Numbered from the stretch's first letter, positions 36,000-48,076 are shown. The stretch: 64,000 bases of DNA from Gambelia wislizenii (GCA_030847615.1 JAUMIR010000002.1:202351809-202415808), one strand, 5' to 3'. The notes: generated by a model from the sequence alone, not told the origin. Numbers and translations are program-made.

Positions 36000-38900
36000 G
36001 TGAGAAGGAAGATGTGGTTGTGAGAATTAAACTTGTTCCAGGAGCAAGAGGGTTCTCAGAAATATCTGCATCTACACTGATCTGGAATTTTCAGCTTACA
36101 GAGCTTAGTTTTCCTGTGGCAGTGGAGGGATGGTGAAAGAATGTGACTAGAATCAGTTTGAGGCGCTACTACTAATGGATTGGGAATGTTTTTGACACAA
36201 AGGTAAACGGCTATCTTGAGCACACTTCTAATTGGTCAATAGCATGGAATTTGAGAATCTGGTATTTAAATTCTAGTACTTCCACACTGCCCACCTTGAT
36301 TCAGTAGGTATCCTTTGACAAGTCACTTGTTTTATGCATCTGCACTTTCTGTACAAAAATCTAGTTTGAGCTGTGAGCATGAAACAAAGAACTTTAAAGT
36401 GTTTTGCACCTTGAGAAGGTGTCCAACAAATGATAACTAAATAAAGAGAATCATCCCCATATGTTTTGGTCACACATCCATGAAAATGCTGAAAGGTCTA
36501 GACTTCCAAATATTTGAACTATAGTTCTTTAATCTTTTATGCATTGTGCTGGCTGTGAGTTTTGGGAATTGAAGGCCAAAACATCAGGCGGGGGGGTGGG
36601 GTTAAAGATCCCCCGGTCTAGAGAAGTACAAGTTTGTTTTGTTAGACATTTGTTTTGAAACAACTTTTGTTTCTTTATTTGTGGCAGAGATCACAATCTT
36701 GTCTCATCTCTTCCAGCTCTCCTGTCTCCAGAGTTGTATACAATGGCAAGCGGAACAGTAGTCCTCGCTCTCCAAGCAATAGCAGTGAGATCTTCACTCC
36801 TGCACATGAGGAGAATGTGCGCTTCATCTATGAAGGTATAGCGCTTAACATTTGCAAAGGCTGACTTCAGCAATTGTTGCATCTCCACTGAGTCAGTGTC
36901 ATGCTACCCCATTTCTTACTCAATTACTTTCTTGTGCTGTTACCAGTTTTAGTGCTAATATTTTGCTTACTTACATCTTTAAATGAAAATTGTGTGTGTA
37001 AGTTGAGAAAAATGGTTGAAGATGAGATTCATTAAAAGCCAATTCATTAGCTATAAGTGTGATACTTGGAACTGATAAGCTTTTTTATAGTTCTATATGT
37101 CAGGCCCATCTCTGATTTCACATCCACCATTACAAATACTGTTTGTCTGCTTCTTTACTTGCATCTTAAATATGCTTCCATTAGTAGAAGTTGAACTTCT
37201 GAGTCCTCCAATGGCTGGCAGTAGTTGAGCCAAAGGAGAGGATTCTTTTGTCTCCATGTGAAGTCTTCCCCCACCGCCCTGTTCTTCTCTGCAGCATGGC
37301 AGTGTGTGGAACGGGATCTCCGCAGCCAGATGGCAGGTGGTGAACGAGGACTTGTGGAAGAATATGTGGAGAAGATGCCAAATCCCAGTCTGAAAAGTGA
37401 GTTTCGTTTGGTCTTCTGTGCCCTTTCATGAGGAGGTCTGATTTAGCAATGGTTATTCACAGCTTGGTGACATACAACTTATTGTAGTCCACTATATGTA
37501 TGGCTGCTTTTGAAGAGTATACAGAAATGTCAAGTGTGTCCTAATGGTAACCTATTGGTCACAGCATATAAATCCTGTATTCAATCATCTTTGTTAGGAT
37601 CTACTTTGTATCTAAAGGATCACCTCCAGTATTGTGCAAGGATCACCTGCCCTGCTCACTCAGCTTATCATTTGAGATCCATTGCTGTATTTCTCCACCA
37701 CTGGAGGTGAGGCAAGTGGCTACATCTTCCCAGCAGGTGGTCTGTGGCCCTGTAATTTCTTCCCATGGGCAGTGCATTTGTCTTCATCTCTCTTGGCCTT
37801 CAAAACTCTCTTGTTCAGGAAAGCATTTGAAAGGAGGAAAACATAAGAAACATAATAATAAAAAAGCATAAATATAATATGCTTATAACTGTTACTGCCC
37901 CTTCTTTTTTTTTTCTTTTAGCTTTATATTATTTTTTGCTCTGGTTTGATAATACGGTATGTTTTATTATTTTCTTTAAAATGTTAATTGTCTTATATAT
38001 CATAGTGCTATAAAGATAAAGCATATATATTTAAAATAGATAAATATAAATGATGGCTATGAGGTTCTTCAGACTGCTAAAGCTAAATCTCAAATTTACT
38101 GTTTTTTAAAAAGTGCATGACTGCTAGATTCTGGTACAGTTGTCCCTCCACATTCGCGGGGGTTAGGGCTGCAAGACCCCTGCAAATGTGAAAAAACAGT
38201 GAATAAAAAATAGGTCACGCCACACCCTCCCGGGACCCCCCCGCCCTCCCAGAAGCAGCGATGGGGGCTTCTGAGGCCCCCGTTGCTGCTCCTCTTCACC
38301 ACCACCACCACGCCCTCCCAGAAGCAGCGAAGGGGGCTGCTGAGGCCCCCGACACTGCTCCTCTCCACCCCCCCACCCTCCCAGAAGCAGCAAAGGGGGC
38401 TTCTGAGGCTCCCGTCGCTGCTCCTCTCCACCACCACCCCGCCCTCCCAGAAGCAGCGACGGGGCTTCTAAAGCCCCGTTTTCACTTTTGGGAGGGGGGG
38501 CTCCCAAAAACCGTGAACGATCAAAACCGCGAATGTTAAAGCCGCGAATGTGGAGGAGCAACTGTATATACCATTCTAGAAATAAATGGGGATGTATTAA
38601 AGAAGGATCAGAAAGCAAAGTATATGTCTGTGGGATGTGCTCTAGGGTGGATGTTGGCATTATTGGATCACATGACTTCAGTGTATCTTGCCCCCCTTCC
38701 CAGGTCCTGTTTTCTTCCTCAATAGCAATTTGTACATTGCCCTAACTGTCCATATGTCTTTCACCTTCACTGGAAAAGTAATTCAAGTAATATGCTAAAT
38801 CCTGAAAAATCTGCAAAGGGGATAGGGGACAGCAGATTTTTAAACCTATGCTATATGATGATCCTTGCTAGGTCTGACCAAGAATCTTATCTAGTCCAGC

Positions 38901-40548
38901 TTTCAGGTCCCAACAGTGGTCAGACTGATGCCTCCAGGAAGCCGAGAACAGAGATATACTCTTTCTGATCATGTAGTCCATTTCTACATGGTCAGTAGGC
39001 ACTGATAAGGGCTACTTTCCATGAATCTGATGACTGAGAGAATGAATGTGTCACAAGGTTCTGTCCTGGGCCCAGTGCTATTCAACATCTTTATCAATGA
39101 CTTGGATGAGGGAATTAGGGGCATACTTACCAAATTTGCAGATGACACCAAATTAGGAGGAGTAGCTAATACCCTAGAGGACAGGATCAAATTCAAAATG
39201 ACCTGGATAGACTGAAGAGCTGGGCCAAAGCTAACAAAATGAAATTCAATACGGACAAATGTAAGGTACTGTACTTAGGACGAAAAAATGAAATGCATAG
39301 ATATAGGATGGGGGAGACGTGGCTGAATTAGACTACATGCGAAAGGGATCTAGGAGTCCTAGTAGACCACAAGTTGAACATGAGTCAACAGTGTGATGCG
39401 GCAGCTAAAAAGACCAATGCGATTTTGGGCTGCATCAATAGAAGTATAGTGTCCAGATCAAGGGAAGTAATAGTGCCGCTCTATTCTGCCTTGGTCAGAC
39501 CTCATCTAGAATACTGTGTCCAGTTCTGGGCACCACAATTCAAAAAGGATATGAACAAATTGGAGCGTGTCCAAAGAAGGGTGACTAAAATGGTGAAAGG
39601 TCTGGAAATGATGCCTTATGAGGAGAGACTTAGGGAGCTGGGTATGTTTAGCCTGGTAAAAAGACGGTTAAAAGGTGATATGATAGCCCTGTTTAAGTAT
39701 TTCAAGGGGTGTCACATTGAGGATGGAGCAGGCTTGTTTTCTGCTGCTCCAGAGACTGGAACACGGAGCAATGGATGCAAGCTCCAGGAACAGAGATTCC
39801 ACCTCAACATGAGGAGGAACTTTTTGATAGTCAAAGCTGTTCGGCAGTGGAACACACTCCCTCGGAGCATGGTGGGGTCTCCTTCCTTGGAGGTCTTTAA
39901 ACAGAGGCTGGATTGCCATCTGTCGGGGATCCTTTGATCAAGATTTCCTGCGTGGCAGGGGGTTGGACTGGATGGCCCTCGTGGTCTCTTCCAACTCTGC
40001 AATTCTATGATTCTATGAATACAAGTATCCCTATTTTGCTTAGGCTTAAATCTATTAAATATAGTAGACCTCTTGAATCAACTGAACTTGTATAAGTCTT
40101 GATTTACTAAGTTCCTGTTGATTTAGTGGATCTACTCTAATTGGGACCAACAACTGGATTTAGGCCATAGTTTTGTTTAGGGTTCTTCTTGCTTCTGAAT
40201 GGAGGTTACAGTCCTGTGTAGAACTGTACCACATGGATATTGGCTAACACAGTTTATGGGTTGTTAGACTGGGCTGGGTAGAGGAACCAACTCAAGCGCT
40301 TCAATTGGATAGCAGTTACCTATAGCTTGAATTACAATTTGGTATGATAATTGTCAGGTGACAACAGTCTAGCATATTTATTCTTGCCAAACTGAAGGGA
40401 GTATTGATGTAAAGTAATGTGGATACTTCAGTATAGGAGTCTTATTCTAAGTTGCCTCTTTCTTCTTTCTCTTGTTTCGACAGCATTCAAACCTGTTGAC
40501 TTGAGTGACCTAAAGCGACGGAACACACAGGACGCTAAGAAATCCTAA
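35992..40548 (+). CDS. MCRIP1: MAPK-regulated corepressor-interacting protein 1, complete
   Basis: MCRIP1 (FAM195B) binds the CtBP corepressor and blocks its recruitment until ERK phosphorylates MCRIP1; it is also linked to stress-granule and DDX6 biology. Four coding exons (35992-35999, 36717-36835, 37295-37396, 40484-40548) give 97 residues, the same length as human. Residues 1-12 read [12 protein letters not shown]. The two ERK-type sites S21-P and T30-P are kept. The block [18 protein letters not shown] is followed by [19 protein letters not shown]. The C-terminal exon has the CtBP-binding motif PVDLS (40492-40506) before [13 protein letters not shown]. The tiny first coding exon (ATGACAAG) is supported by a proper donor and the exact frame. 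MCRIP2 is excluded by the C-terminus. Confidence 0.96.
36717..36835 (+). CDS. MCRIP1: MCRIP1 coding exon 2
   Basis: Encodes [20 protein letters not shown] through ENVRFIYE, including both proline-directed phosphorylation sites. Acceptor 'ctcttccag', donor 'gtatag'. Confidence 0.95.
37295..37396 (+). CDS. MCRIP1: MCRIP1 coding exon 3
   Basis: Encodes [20 protein letters not shown] through MPNPSLK. Acceptor 'ctctgcag', donor 'gtgagt'; phase-1 exits on both sides. Confidence 0.95.
37590..37830 (+). repeat. LINE-derived interspersed repeat fragment
   Basis: 'aaaggatcacctccagtatt', 'ctccaccactggaggtgagg' and 'cttggccttcaaaactctct' match the order of a common squamate LINE-derived 3' region as I know it. 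Degenerate; lies in MCRIP1 intron 3. Confidence 0.45.
38137..38564. mobile_element. TA-flanked miniature transposon with an internal minisatellite
   Basis: Left end 'cagttgtccctccacattcg' and right end 'cgaatgtggaggagcaactg' are inverted copies with two mismatches, flanked by TA on both sides. From 38243 to about 38470 lies a tandem array with units starting at 38243, 38312, 38375 and 38441 (periods 69, 63, 66). Each begins 'cctcccagaagcag' and ends in a CCA/ACC tract. No transposase. The array keeps all frames open, producing long but meaningless open frames. Confidence 0.82.
38243..38470. repeat. Minisatellite, about 66-bp units, inside the transposon
   Basis: Three full units and a partial fourth. 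They differ mainly in the number of trinucleotides in the CCA/CCC-rich end, so lengths change in steps of three. Confidence 0.85.
39040..40018 (+). mobile_element. CR1 LINE 3' fragment with dead reverse transcriptase
   Basis: Translation from 39046 reads the reverse transcriptase core [20 protein letters not shown] and FADDTKLGG (catalytic aspartates). A frameshift near 39200 and a stop at 39329-39331 break it. From 39374 another frame reads the CR1 C-terminal part ([53 protein letters not shown]) to a stop at 39937. The 3' end is the typical 'gcaattctatgattctatg'. 5'-truncated and inactive, in MCRIP1 intron 3. Confidence 0.9.
40484..40548 (+). CDS. MCRIP1: MCRIP1 coding exon 4 with CtBP motif
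   Basis: Encodes [20 protein letters not shown] and a final serine, then stop TAA (40546-40548). Acceptor 'tttcgacag'. PVDLS is the CtBP-docking motif. Confidence 0.95.
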
Positions 40549-41525
40549 GTGGCTTGGTCTGGCCCAGCCTCAAATCCTGGCATGTGGCCACTGGTACATG
40601 AATTTGATGACTTTGTGTTGGTTTCCTCCTTTGATCTGGACATGCCTCGGGCTGACTCTGAATTTCCTAGGAAGGATTGGCTGCTTGCTTCTCCTTCACA
40701 GCATCCCCTGGCCTAGGCTGCCTGCCTTCATTCTACCATTGGGCGCAGGATTTCTCCTTTTTCCTTAGTAAATGACATTTTACTCTGGTAATGATTGAGA
40801 AGTTGATGTATGTCCTGTTTTACTAGGAGCATGGAATAAGGCAGAAGGATCAGAAACAATCAGGCCTACTCTCTCCCTATAGTCTTCTCAAAGCCCAGCC
40901 CTTCTTAGGGACAAGCTAAGAGAGGACAATGGGAAAGAAGTAGTAAGAGTTGCTGTAGTCCATCTTTTTCAATACAACATGGGGATTTAGACTGAATCAT
41001 CATATAGCACCTGAGCTTTCAGTCTGGAGGTGAAAGGGTGTTGTGCTGTACTATCTATATGTTAAAAGCCAAGCCCCTTGGGACAGTAATGGGGAAGAGC
41101 AGAAAACAGGCTAAGGTCCCAGGACAAACTCTTTGGTGATTCTGTTCCATTGGACAAAACTTAGTAGTTTCCCTTGCCCTGTGCTGAGAAGATACTCCAG
41201 GTTCTGCTGCCTTTACACCCTGCTGACTTGGCAGCCCCAGCCTGGGGGTGGTGGTGGTCAGCAGCAGCATTTCTGAGCTAGCCCCAGAGCCCAGTCCCTG
41301 TGCCCTGGCAGAGCTGGGGGATAGCCTTGGTATGTGCCAAGCACTGGCAAATGGCAGAAGTGCCCAAGCTTGTGTGCAGCCCAGGCACTGACATTGGGGA
41401 GCCTACCCAGAGTTGGTAGGTAAGGGGCATGGTGGCTGTTGCTTTCCTTTTGTTATGTCCTCTCTTGGTCTGTGTTTGTCTTTACGGAGTGTTGTAAATA
41501 AAAGCTGGTTAGTCATTTTGACATT
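40549..41525 (+). other. MCRIP1: MCRIP1 3' untranslated region
   Basis: Nearly 1 kb of non-coding sequence from the stop to just beyond the AATAAA signal, with no recognised repeat. Confidence 0.75.
41497..41502 (+). promoter_or_regulatory. MCRIP1: MCRIP1 polyadenylation signal AATAAA
   Basis: AATAAA within 'gttgtaaataaaagctgg', followed by a GT/T-rich stretch ('agtcattttgacattttgct'), about 950 bases after the stop. Confidence 0.8.
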
Positions 41526-42645
41526 TTGCTGTGATAATTTGCTCATCCTAATTTTGATTCTGTGATGGGAGCTTGCTCACCAATCTGTTTCTGGGTTTTG
41601 GGTTCTACTCTGATTTGCCTCACGTGATCTAGAGTGAAGTTTCTCAGAAGGAAATGAATTTTGCCCTGATAACAGTATTTGGAATGTTTCTGTGCTTCCT
41701 CCCTGAACAATATTCTCCTAATGCTGGGCTACTTGCAGGCTTAGTCATGCAAGTCATGCAAGAACATTTGTAAGTTCTTCAACCAAGTAATTTTGTCTAA
41801 CCTTGATTGCAATGCAGCCTAATCTGCAGCGGCTCTGTCATACGTCTTGGAGGGTTTTAACCTCTCTTTGTGCAGTTCAATAATCACAGGTAAAGGAGGT
41901 GATATCTAGTTACAAGTGCCATATGATTTCGTTCTGTTTAAGTTTATAATATTTCATAAACTATAGAAAGATGTTACATCTTGATGTAGAGAAGGTAGGA
42001 TTGCTGTAAAAGAGTGTTTTGTGTTTGGTCTGGGATAACAGCTAATGTCAAGCAAGAGCCTCTTGCATAACTTGGTATTTCCTTGGCCAAATGCATGGTA
42101 TGTTTCCTTGGTATGGTTTCTCCTCTGGTAGGCACCAGACCGCTCCATTGTTTCCTGCCATTGCAATATTGATAGCCAGATGTAGTATGGGCACTGTTTT
42201 CTGTGTGATTGCATTCAGTGATGTTAGCTGGCAACTTAAGAAGGACGTAATGGTGTGGGTAGGTGGATTTATACAAAGATATGCCTAGGCAGCAGGATGG
42301 TAAAAACTTTCAGCTGATACCATGCCTGGGGGGCAGGATGAGGGTGCTTCTAAGAGTTTCCTGCTTCTTAAAAGCTGAGAAACAAGACACTGGTGCCTCT
42401 AGATGACAGCCTTGACTTTGGTGGGATTGGAATGGTTTCCCCCATCATAGCCAACTCACTCAGTCTGCTGAAGTGTGCTTCAGTCCTCAGTTGGTTGCTG
42501 TGCTCAGTTTGCCTTCTCAGATCAAGTCTGAAATCTTAACTTGTTCAGTCCTTTCTTCATATGTGCTTCAAGTGGGCAATGTTTCATTCATTTGTTTGTT
42601 CTTATCAAATAGAGCGTAACACGCGTTGGATTAGAATAAAGGCTA

Positions 42646-42773
42646 CTTCTTTGGAGGTTTTTAAACAGAGGCTGGATGGCCATCTGTCAGGGGTGTTTTG
42701 ATTATGTATTCCTGCATGGCAGGGGGTTGGACTGGATGGCCCTTGTGGTTTCTTCCAACTCTATGATTCTATG
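42646..42773 (+). repeat. CR1 LINE 3' tail, plus orientation
   Basis: 'tttggaggtttttaaacaga', 'ctggatggccatctgtcagg', 'tggcagggggttggactgga' and terminal 'ctatgattctatg'. Severely 5'-truncated. Confidence 0.85.
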
Positions 42774-42860
42774 AAAATGTTTTTCTCTGCTAACCAGGAG
42801 CACACTATGGATGGTGCCTCCAACAAGAAGCATTTTGTGTCAGAATGTCGTGTACCTATT

Positions 42861-43088
42861 CATAGAATCATAGAATTGTAGAGTTGGAAGAGACCACGAG
42901 GGCCATCCAGTCCAACCCCCTGCCATGCAGGAATACACAATCAAAGCATCCCTGACAGATGGCCATCCAGCCTCTGTTTAAAGACCTCCAAGGAAGGAGA
43001 CCCCACCACGCTCCGAGGGAGTGTGTTCCACTGCTGAACAGCTCTGTCAAAAAGTTCCTCCTAATGTTGAGGTGGAATCTCTGTTGAA
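42861..43088 (-). repeat. CR1 LINE 3' tail, minus orientation
   Basis: Starts 'catagaatcatagaattgta' and reads back through the same CR1 3' region as 42646-42773, extending to the codons for the RFHLNM segment. With the plus copy 87 bases away it forms a long inverted repeat. Confidence 0.87.
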
Positions 43089-43238
43089 TCTTGTGTTGAG
43101 AAGCACAAGCTTTTGAATATCAAATGGTGGAAATAAAGTTTGCCTGTGGTGTATGAGATGATAAATAAGATGATCCCATTTGGTCCTTCAGTATCTTTAA
43201 GCATATACTGTATATCTCTATCATACAGTACTCTAGTC

Positions 43239-43642
43239 CAGTGGTTCTTAACCTTTTCTTTATCAGGGATCCCCTTTAAATATCTTTTGTTGCCATGACC
43301 CCCCCAAGATTTAACTCAAGATTTAAAATAATAATAATAATAATAATAATACCACCTCATGATAATAATAATAACACACTTACACCATCTATTAAGCCTT
43401 CCCTCAGAGGCACTGGAAGGGGAGGGAAGACTTTCCTTCTGCTTCTTCCTACAAGTTTGTGGCTGGAGCAGATTGAATGGCAATGTGCAGGCCAAACCAG
43501 CCAGCCTTTGCCTTGGCCCCTGTCATGTGGCCACTCAACTTCAGGGAGGAGGTGGGCCCAGTAGCCTTCAGGCCTTCACAGACCCCCTTTGAGGACATTG
43601 TGCACCCCTGGAGATCCCCAGACCGCAGGTTAAGAACCACTG
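43239..43642. mobile_element. hAT-like non-autonomous transposon, complete
   Basis: Terminal inverted repeats 'cagtggttcttaacc' and 'ggttaagaaccactg', flanked by an exact 8-bp duplication CTCTAGTC (43231-43238 and 43643-43650), the hAT signature. The interior includes a (TAA)n run at 43327-43351 and matches the L1-interrupted relative at 17303-18614. No transposase frame. Confidence 0.88.
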
Positions 43643-46600
43643 CTCTAGTCCTTTTCTGACTAGAAAGCCAAATTGGGAGATGTTCTAATCAAATGTGCTC
43701 TTATTTCTCAGCCAAAACTAAACAAAAAAAGACAGTCTTCTAGTACATTGGAACAAACTCTTACTCAAGGCAGGTTTATCTGTTTGAAGATAGACTATTC
43801 CATTAATAGTTATATGTATTTTTTATTGTTCTGGTAGTTTATTCTGTAGAACAGTGCAAACAGGAAAAAGCTGGAGATTGTGGCCTCAGATATCCCCGGG
43901 TCCAGCTTCCTTTCCATTCTTCTCTCTTGGGGAAAAGCCAAGAGAATAGAGCCAACTATTCTTGGCAGTGTCTGGTTCCATCCCTTGGATCCTATCCTTA
44001 CTGTCCTTAATCTTTATATTTTTGAGATGTGTATCATATTTATAGATTTCAGAAAATCTTCCCAATATTTCTGCAGCATTGATTCAAGTACCTTAGAAAT
44101 ATATATTGTCCCTGCTTTCTGACTGTGTGGGGATATGCAGTGTTTTATGAATCTTTGAGACTAGATGTCTTGAGCATCCAGGAAACCCCCACCTGCTGGA
44201 AATCTGGAATTAAAAGAGTCTCTGGCCCACTCTGTATGGGAGTTAAAGGCCATAAATTTGATCTTAATTTTTTTTTTTTTTTTGGCCAGTTCATTACTTG
44301 GGGCTACAGCAATTGTTATTTAGTGCTAATGCCTATGATGAATGGTATGAAATAAGACCAACACAGATTGGCTTAATATCTCAAACCATGTCACAGAAAG
44401 GAGCCAAACAGTAAATAGCCTGACAGGTGTCTTTATTGCAGACTGTTTCATAGTTGTGGCCTCTCATAGAAGGTTGGTGTGGATCTGCTGAGAGATATTT
44501 GGGTTATTTGCAGTATCAAGGATGTCTCACTCTCAGTGGTTTGATCAGAAGAGCCAATAACCACAATGCTACCCTAAACTATAGTGTTGAAATGAAGAAA
44601 GTTTGGGGTAAACCTGGAGTGTATTTTTAGGAGTACAGCCTGTGAACACCATTTAGTTCTTGTACTCAAAACATTTACCTTAGTTCAAAATTCCTTCTTG
44701 CACTAGTCCTAGGTTGATGTAACTCGGGATTCTCATTAGAAACAAAGTAGAAGTCTGTCTACCCTTGAGATGGTTGGATGTACTAATCAGACCAGAGACA
44801 TGTTATAGCTTGAGTAGTCTTCAAATCTTGGCTTAAATTGGAATATTGTCAAAATATGTTCAATTCACTTGAAATATCACTGCAAAAACTCTGGCTGCCT
44901 TCCCACATAAACTTTTTTTTCATATGACTTGCTCCTTAGTCACTGAAAGAGATGGTCTTGGAATAGATATTGACTAAGAAGTTCAGAATTTGGTCACTGC
45001 ATTCTTTGAATTAGCTATTGTTGTTGCTTCCTTGAATTGAAAATTAACCTACTGCTCTTGTCATAGACCAGAGAAAAAGAGTTGGACTTTAAAATGCTAT
45101 GAACAATAGATACTTAAAATAAGGAAGACTCTGGGCTGAGGTTTCCATAGATTTTGATGTACTTCATTAGAAAGACCTATTTCATGGTTCTGGAAACAGA
45201 GTGTGCAGATGTTATGTTCTTACATGTTAAGCCCAATGTTCTCTACTTCTTCCCTCACAAAACAGCTTACTTAGATCCTCAAGCTGGAACAACAGTCCTA
45301 CATAATAGGTGATAATCTGATTTGCAGTACAGTTGCACCCACACAGTTATTTGGTGAGCCCTTGGTTGGCCACTAATTTTAAAAGTGGCCTATATGTTTG
45401 AAGTGAGCAGTGGTTGATTCTCTCCCACCAAGTCAATAGCCACCAGAGTTTTGGCAGTCTCTTTATTTAGGGACCTAATCTGTTCATTTTCATTTCCCTG
45501 TACTTTGGCTAACACATGGAGATGAGCAACTGAAGTGCATAATTAAGATACAGAGGGAGCATTCTGTCAGAGGCTTTCTTCTTGATCACATTAAGCAAGG
45601 GAAGTAAAGAGCTGTTGGCCTGTATCTCAGGGTGCTTTCTGACAGACTCTCGCTAAGTGTTTTATATACTTACATATCACTATTTTCTCAGGGCGCATGA
45701 GACACCTGAGTAAGCTGTACTAGAGATCTGGGGTTTAAATGCTACATCTATTAATATACCCAGATCTGTTTTCTTCCTTTGCTCCAGAGGATTTAATGTC
45801 ATTTGAAGTCTACTTATTAGAGGCAAGCTATTTGTTCTCTCTTCACCAAGACTAAACTCTGTCACCTCTGCTACGAATCTCTTGAAACATAACCCCATTT
45901 TCAGAGTTTGCCTGTGATTTGTGATTTCTTTTCATGCACTTTGTGACCGATCCCATCCCCCACACCTCAGAGAGTGGGTTTTTAAATGTTGGGAGAAAGA
46001 TAATTCCTGATTTAAATGTAAACAGAACATTTTTAGCCCTTGTACGCATAATAAATGGCTTTTTCAGATGACTGAAATCCCAGGATTTTTCTAGTACGGT
46101 ACTTGCTCTGTTAGTCCTTTACCTGATCCTGCACTAGTTACAGAGTGAGTGTTAGAAAAATACAATATGCTTTCAGGTAGCTTGGGAGCTGGAACATTTT
46201 TCATCTCTAGTAACAAAGGCGTAATTAGGGTGCATTTGTCATGTATTAAAATGGCTATTCTGAAGAGTAAAAATAGTTTGAGCACTGCCACAAAACTCAT
46301 CTATGAAAAGAAAAGAGAAAGGGTTGATTTAATCATATATTTTAATCCTGTGGAAAGTTCATAGAGAAGCAAGTATGTGGGTGTGGGTGTGGAATACCTC
46401 TCTATTAGTGTGTCTTCAGCAGTACAATGAATTGGGATTCTGTGTTGTATTAACTGAGAAGAAGTGACTGTAGCATCATATTATTGAACTCAATCAAAAA
46501 CACAATGGGAGAGAAACATCCAGATTTTCCCATCTATATTTTTTCTTTATATGTCACTTTTGTCCCAGAAAATAATGAATAGGTGATGAAAATGCAAGGG

Positions 46601-47074
46601 AATTTTTAAATTTGTTCTCTCACTTCATTTTCAGTATGTTAGTCCAGCTCCTATAGTGATTCCTTCCATGTAGAGCTACAGGTAGAAGAAGAAGAAAGCC
46701 TTAAGCATTTGTTCAGTGCTGATCCTTTAAAGTAATTGCACAGGTTTGCTCATCCACGTGTTAAATATATCTCCTCTTTTCATACCTTTTCCCAGAAATG
46801 GAGAAACATGTTTTGAAACTCAGACTTCAGCATTCTGGATCCACTTGATGACTGAGCACCAAAGCTTTGATTAGCTACTTAGTCTGGTAGATGTTCTCTG
46901 GATTCTGTTTCAAATCTTGTATTTTTAATCTGTATTTTTGTGATAAAATTTAAGTGAAAGTTCTCAAGGCATTTAAAACAGAACAGAAAGGGGTAGGGAG
47001 TAAATGGAAAGACAAGGCTAAACCAAAGTGAAAGTTTAAAAAAGAAGCAAGAATTTTCTTGTGACTGTAGAACA

Positions 47075-47190
47075 AGGATGGACCAAGTGCGGCCTTCCAA
47101 ATGGTGTTGGACTTTATAACTCTTACCAGCCCTAACTGTCATCATGAAAGATGTTGGCAGTGGTAGTCCAACAACATCTGAACTTTGTTT
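47075..47190. repeat. Short palindromic squamate repeat copy
   Basis: 'caaatggtgttggactttat' mirrored by 'ggtagtccaacaacatctg' around a 'taccagccctaactgtcatc' centre. Foldback family member. Confidence 0.55.
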
Positions 47191-47297
47191 TGGTGTTAGA
47201 GGAACAGCCAAGAGCTTGCCATTGGGAGATGGATAAGGTGAGGTATAGCTGCTTAAAGAGAGGCAAAAGAAGGTGAAGGTATGTCAGTCCTTATAGT

Positions 47298-47461
47298 GAA
47301 GTCAAAAGCTTTCACAGCCAGCATCCATAGATTTTCCTCGGTTCTTTCCCAGGCTGTGAGGCCGTGTTCTGGAAGAGTTTATTTCTGACATTTTGCCTGC
47401 ATCTGTCAGAAATAAACTTTTCCAGAACATGGCCTCACAGCCTGGAAAAAACCCAAGGATA
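47298..47461. repeat. Inverted Penelope-like element fragment
   Basis: Arms 47351-47389 and 47405-47443 are inverted copies matching at 37 of 39 positions ('gtcagaaataaac' at the inner end, 'ggcctcacagcct' at the outer), with similarity continuing a further 15-20 bases outward. The 15-base centre is 'attttgcctgcatct'. The unit resembles the frequent squamate repeat with the phrase 'ccagaacatggcc', which I believe is Penelope-like. Family name needs a search. Confidence 0.65.
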
Positions 47462-48076
47462 ATCCTTATAGCGCCCTTTATATTCTACATTAGTTTCTCC
47501 CTGGAAATCAGCAACCAGTGCAGTGTGCTGTCATATGAAATAATGAATTTGGAAGACAAATCTAGCTGGATGAAATGGATTGCAAACTGGATTGCTTCTG
47601 TCCTTCCTAGAAACACATGGGCTCCATTCCTTTCTGTCTGTTGGCATAACTGTAAGCAGCTTACTTAGCTGGAAATAAAATTACATAACATTGAATCATG
47701 CAAGGAGCAACCTCTCATCCCTCTGGTTTTTTCTCCCAAATCAAATGAAAGAAGTGGAAGTGTGATACAGTGCCATTGTACTCATATTCTTTGCCTCAGT
47801 GGGGAAATATTTTGGATAAATTGTGTGTGCTATTCCCTGTTCTGGCCAGAAGATGGTGGTAGTGGTACAAGGTAAAGGTTCATAGTTGGGGAAAGCTGAC
47901 ACATTGGGGAATGGGTTGGTAAGGAAATACAAAAAAGTAACTCAGGCATTTTGGTCACAAGAACATAAACAATGCTGACCAGGTCACATGATGGCCTGTC
48001 AAGTTCAGCAGTCTCTCTTGGATGATCCTCAGGAAAATACACAAATGGGGTTCATGTAAACAAGCAGTGGGGAACA

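Noticed and set aside
38163..38660. 165-codon minus-strand open frame rich in Gly, Glu and Leu
   Set aside because: It is a reading of the GC-rich minisatellite inside a transposon; the unit length is a multiple of three so every frame stays open.
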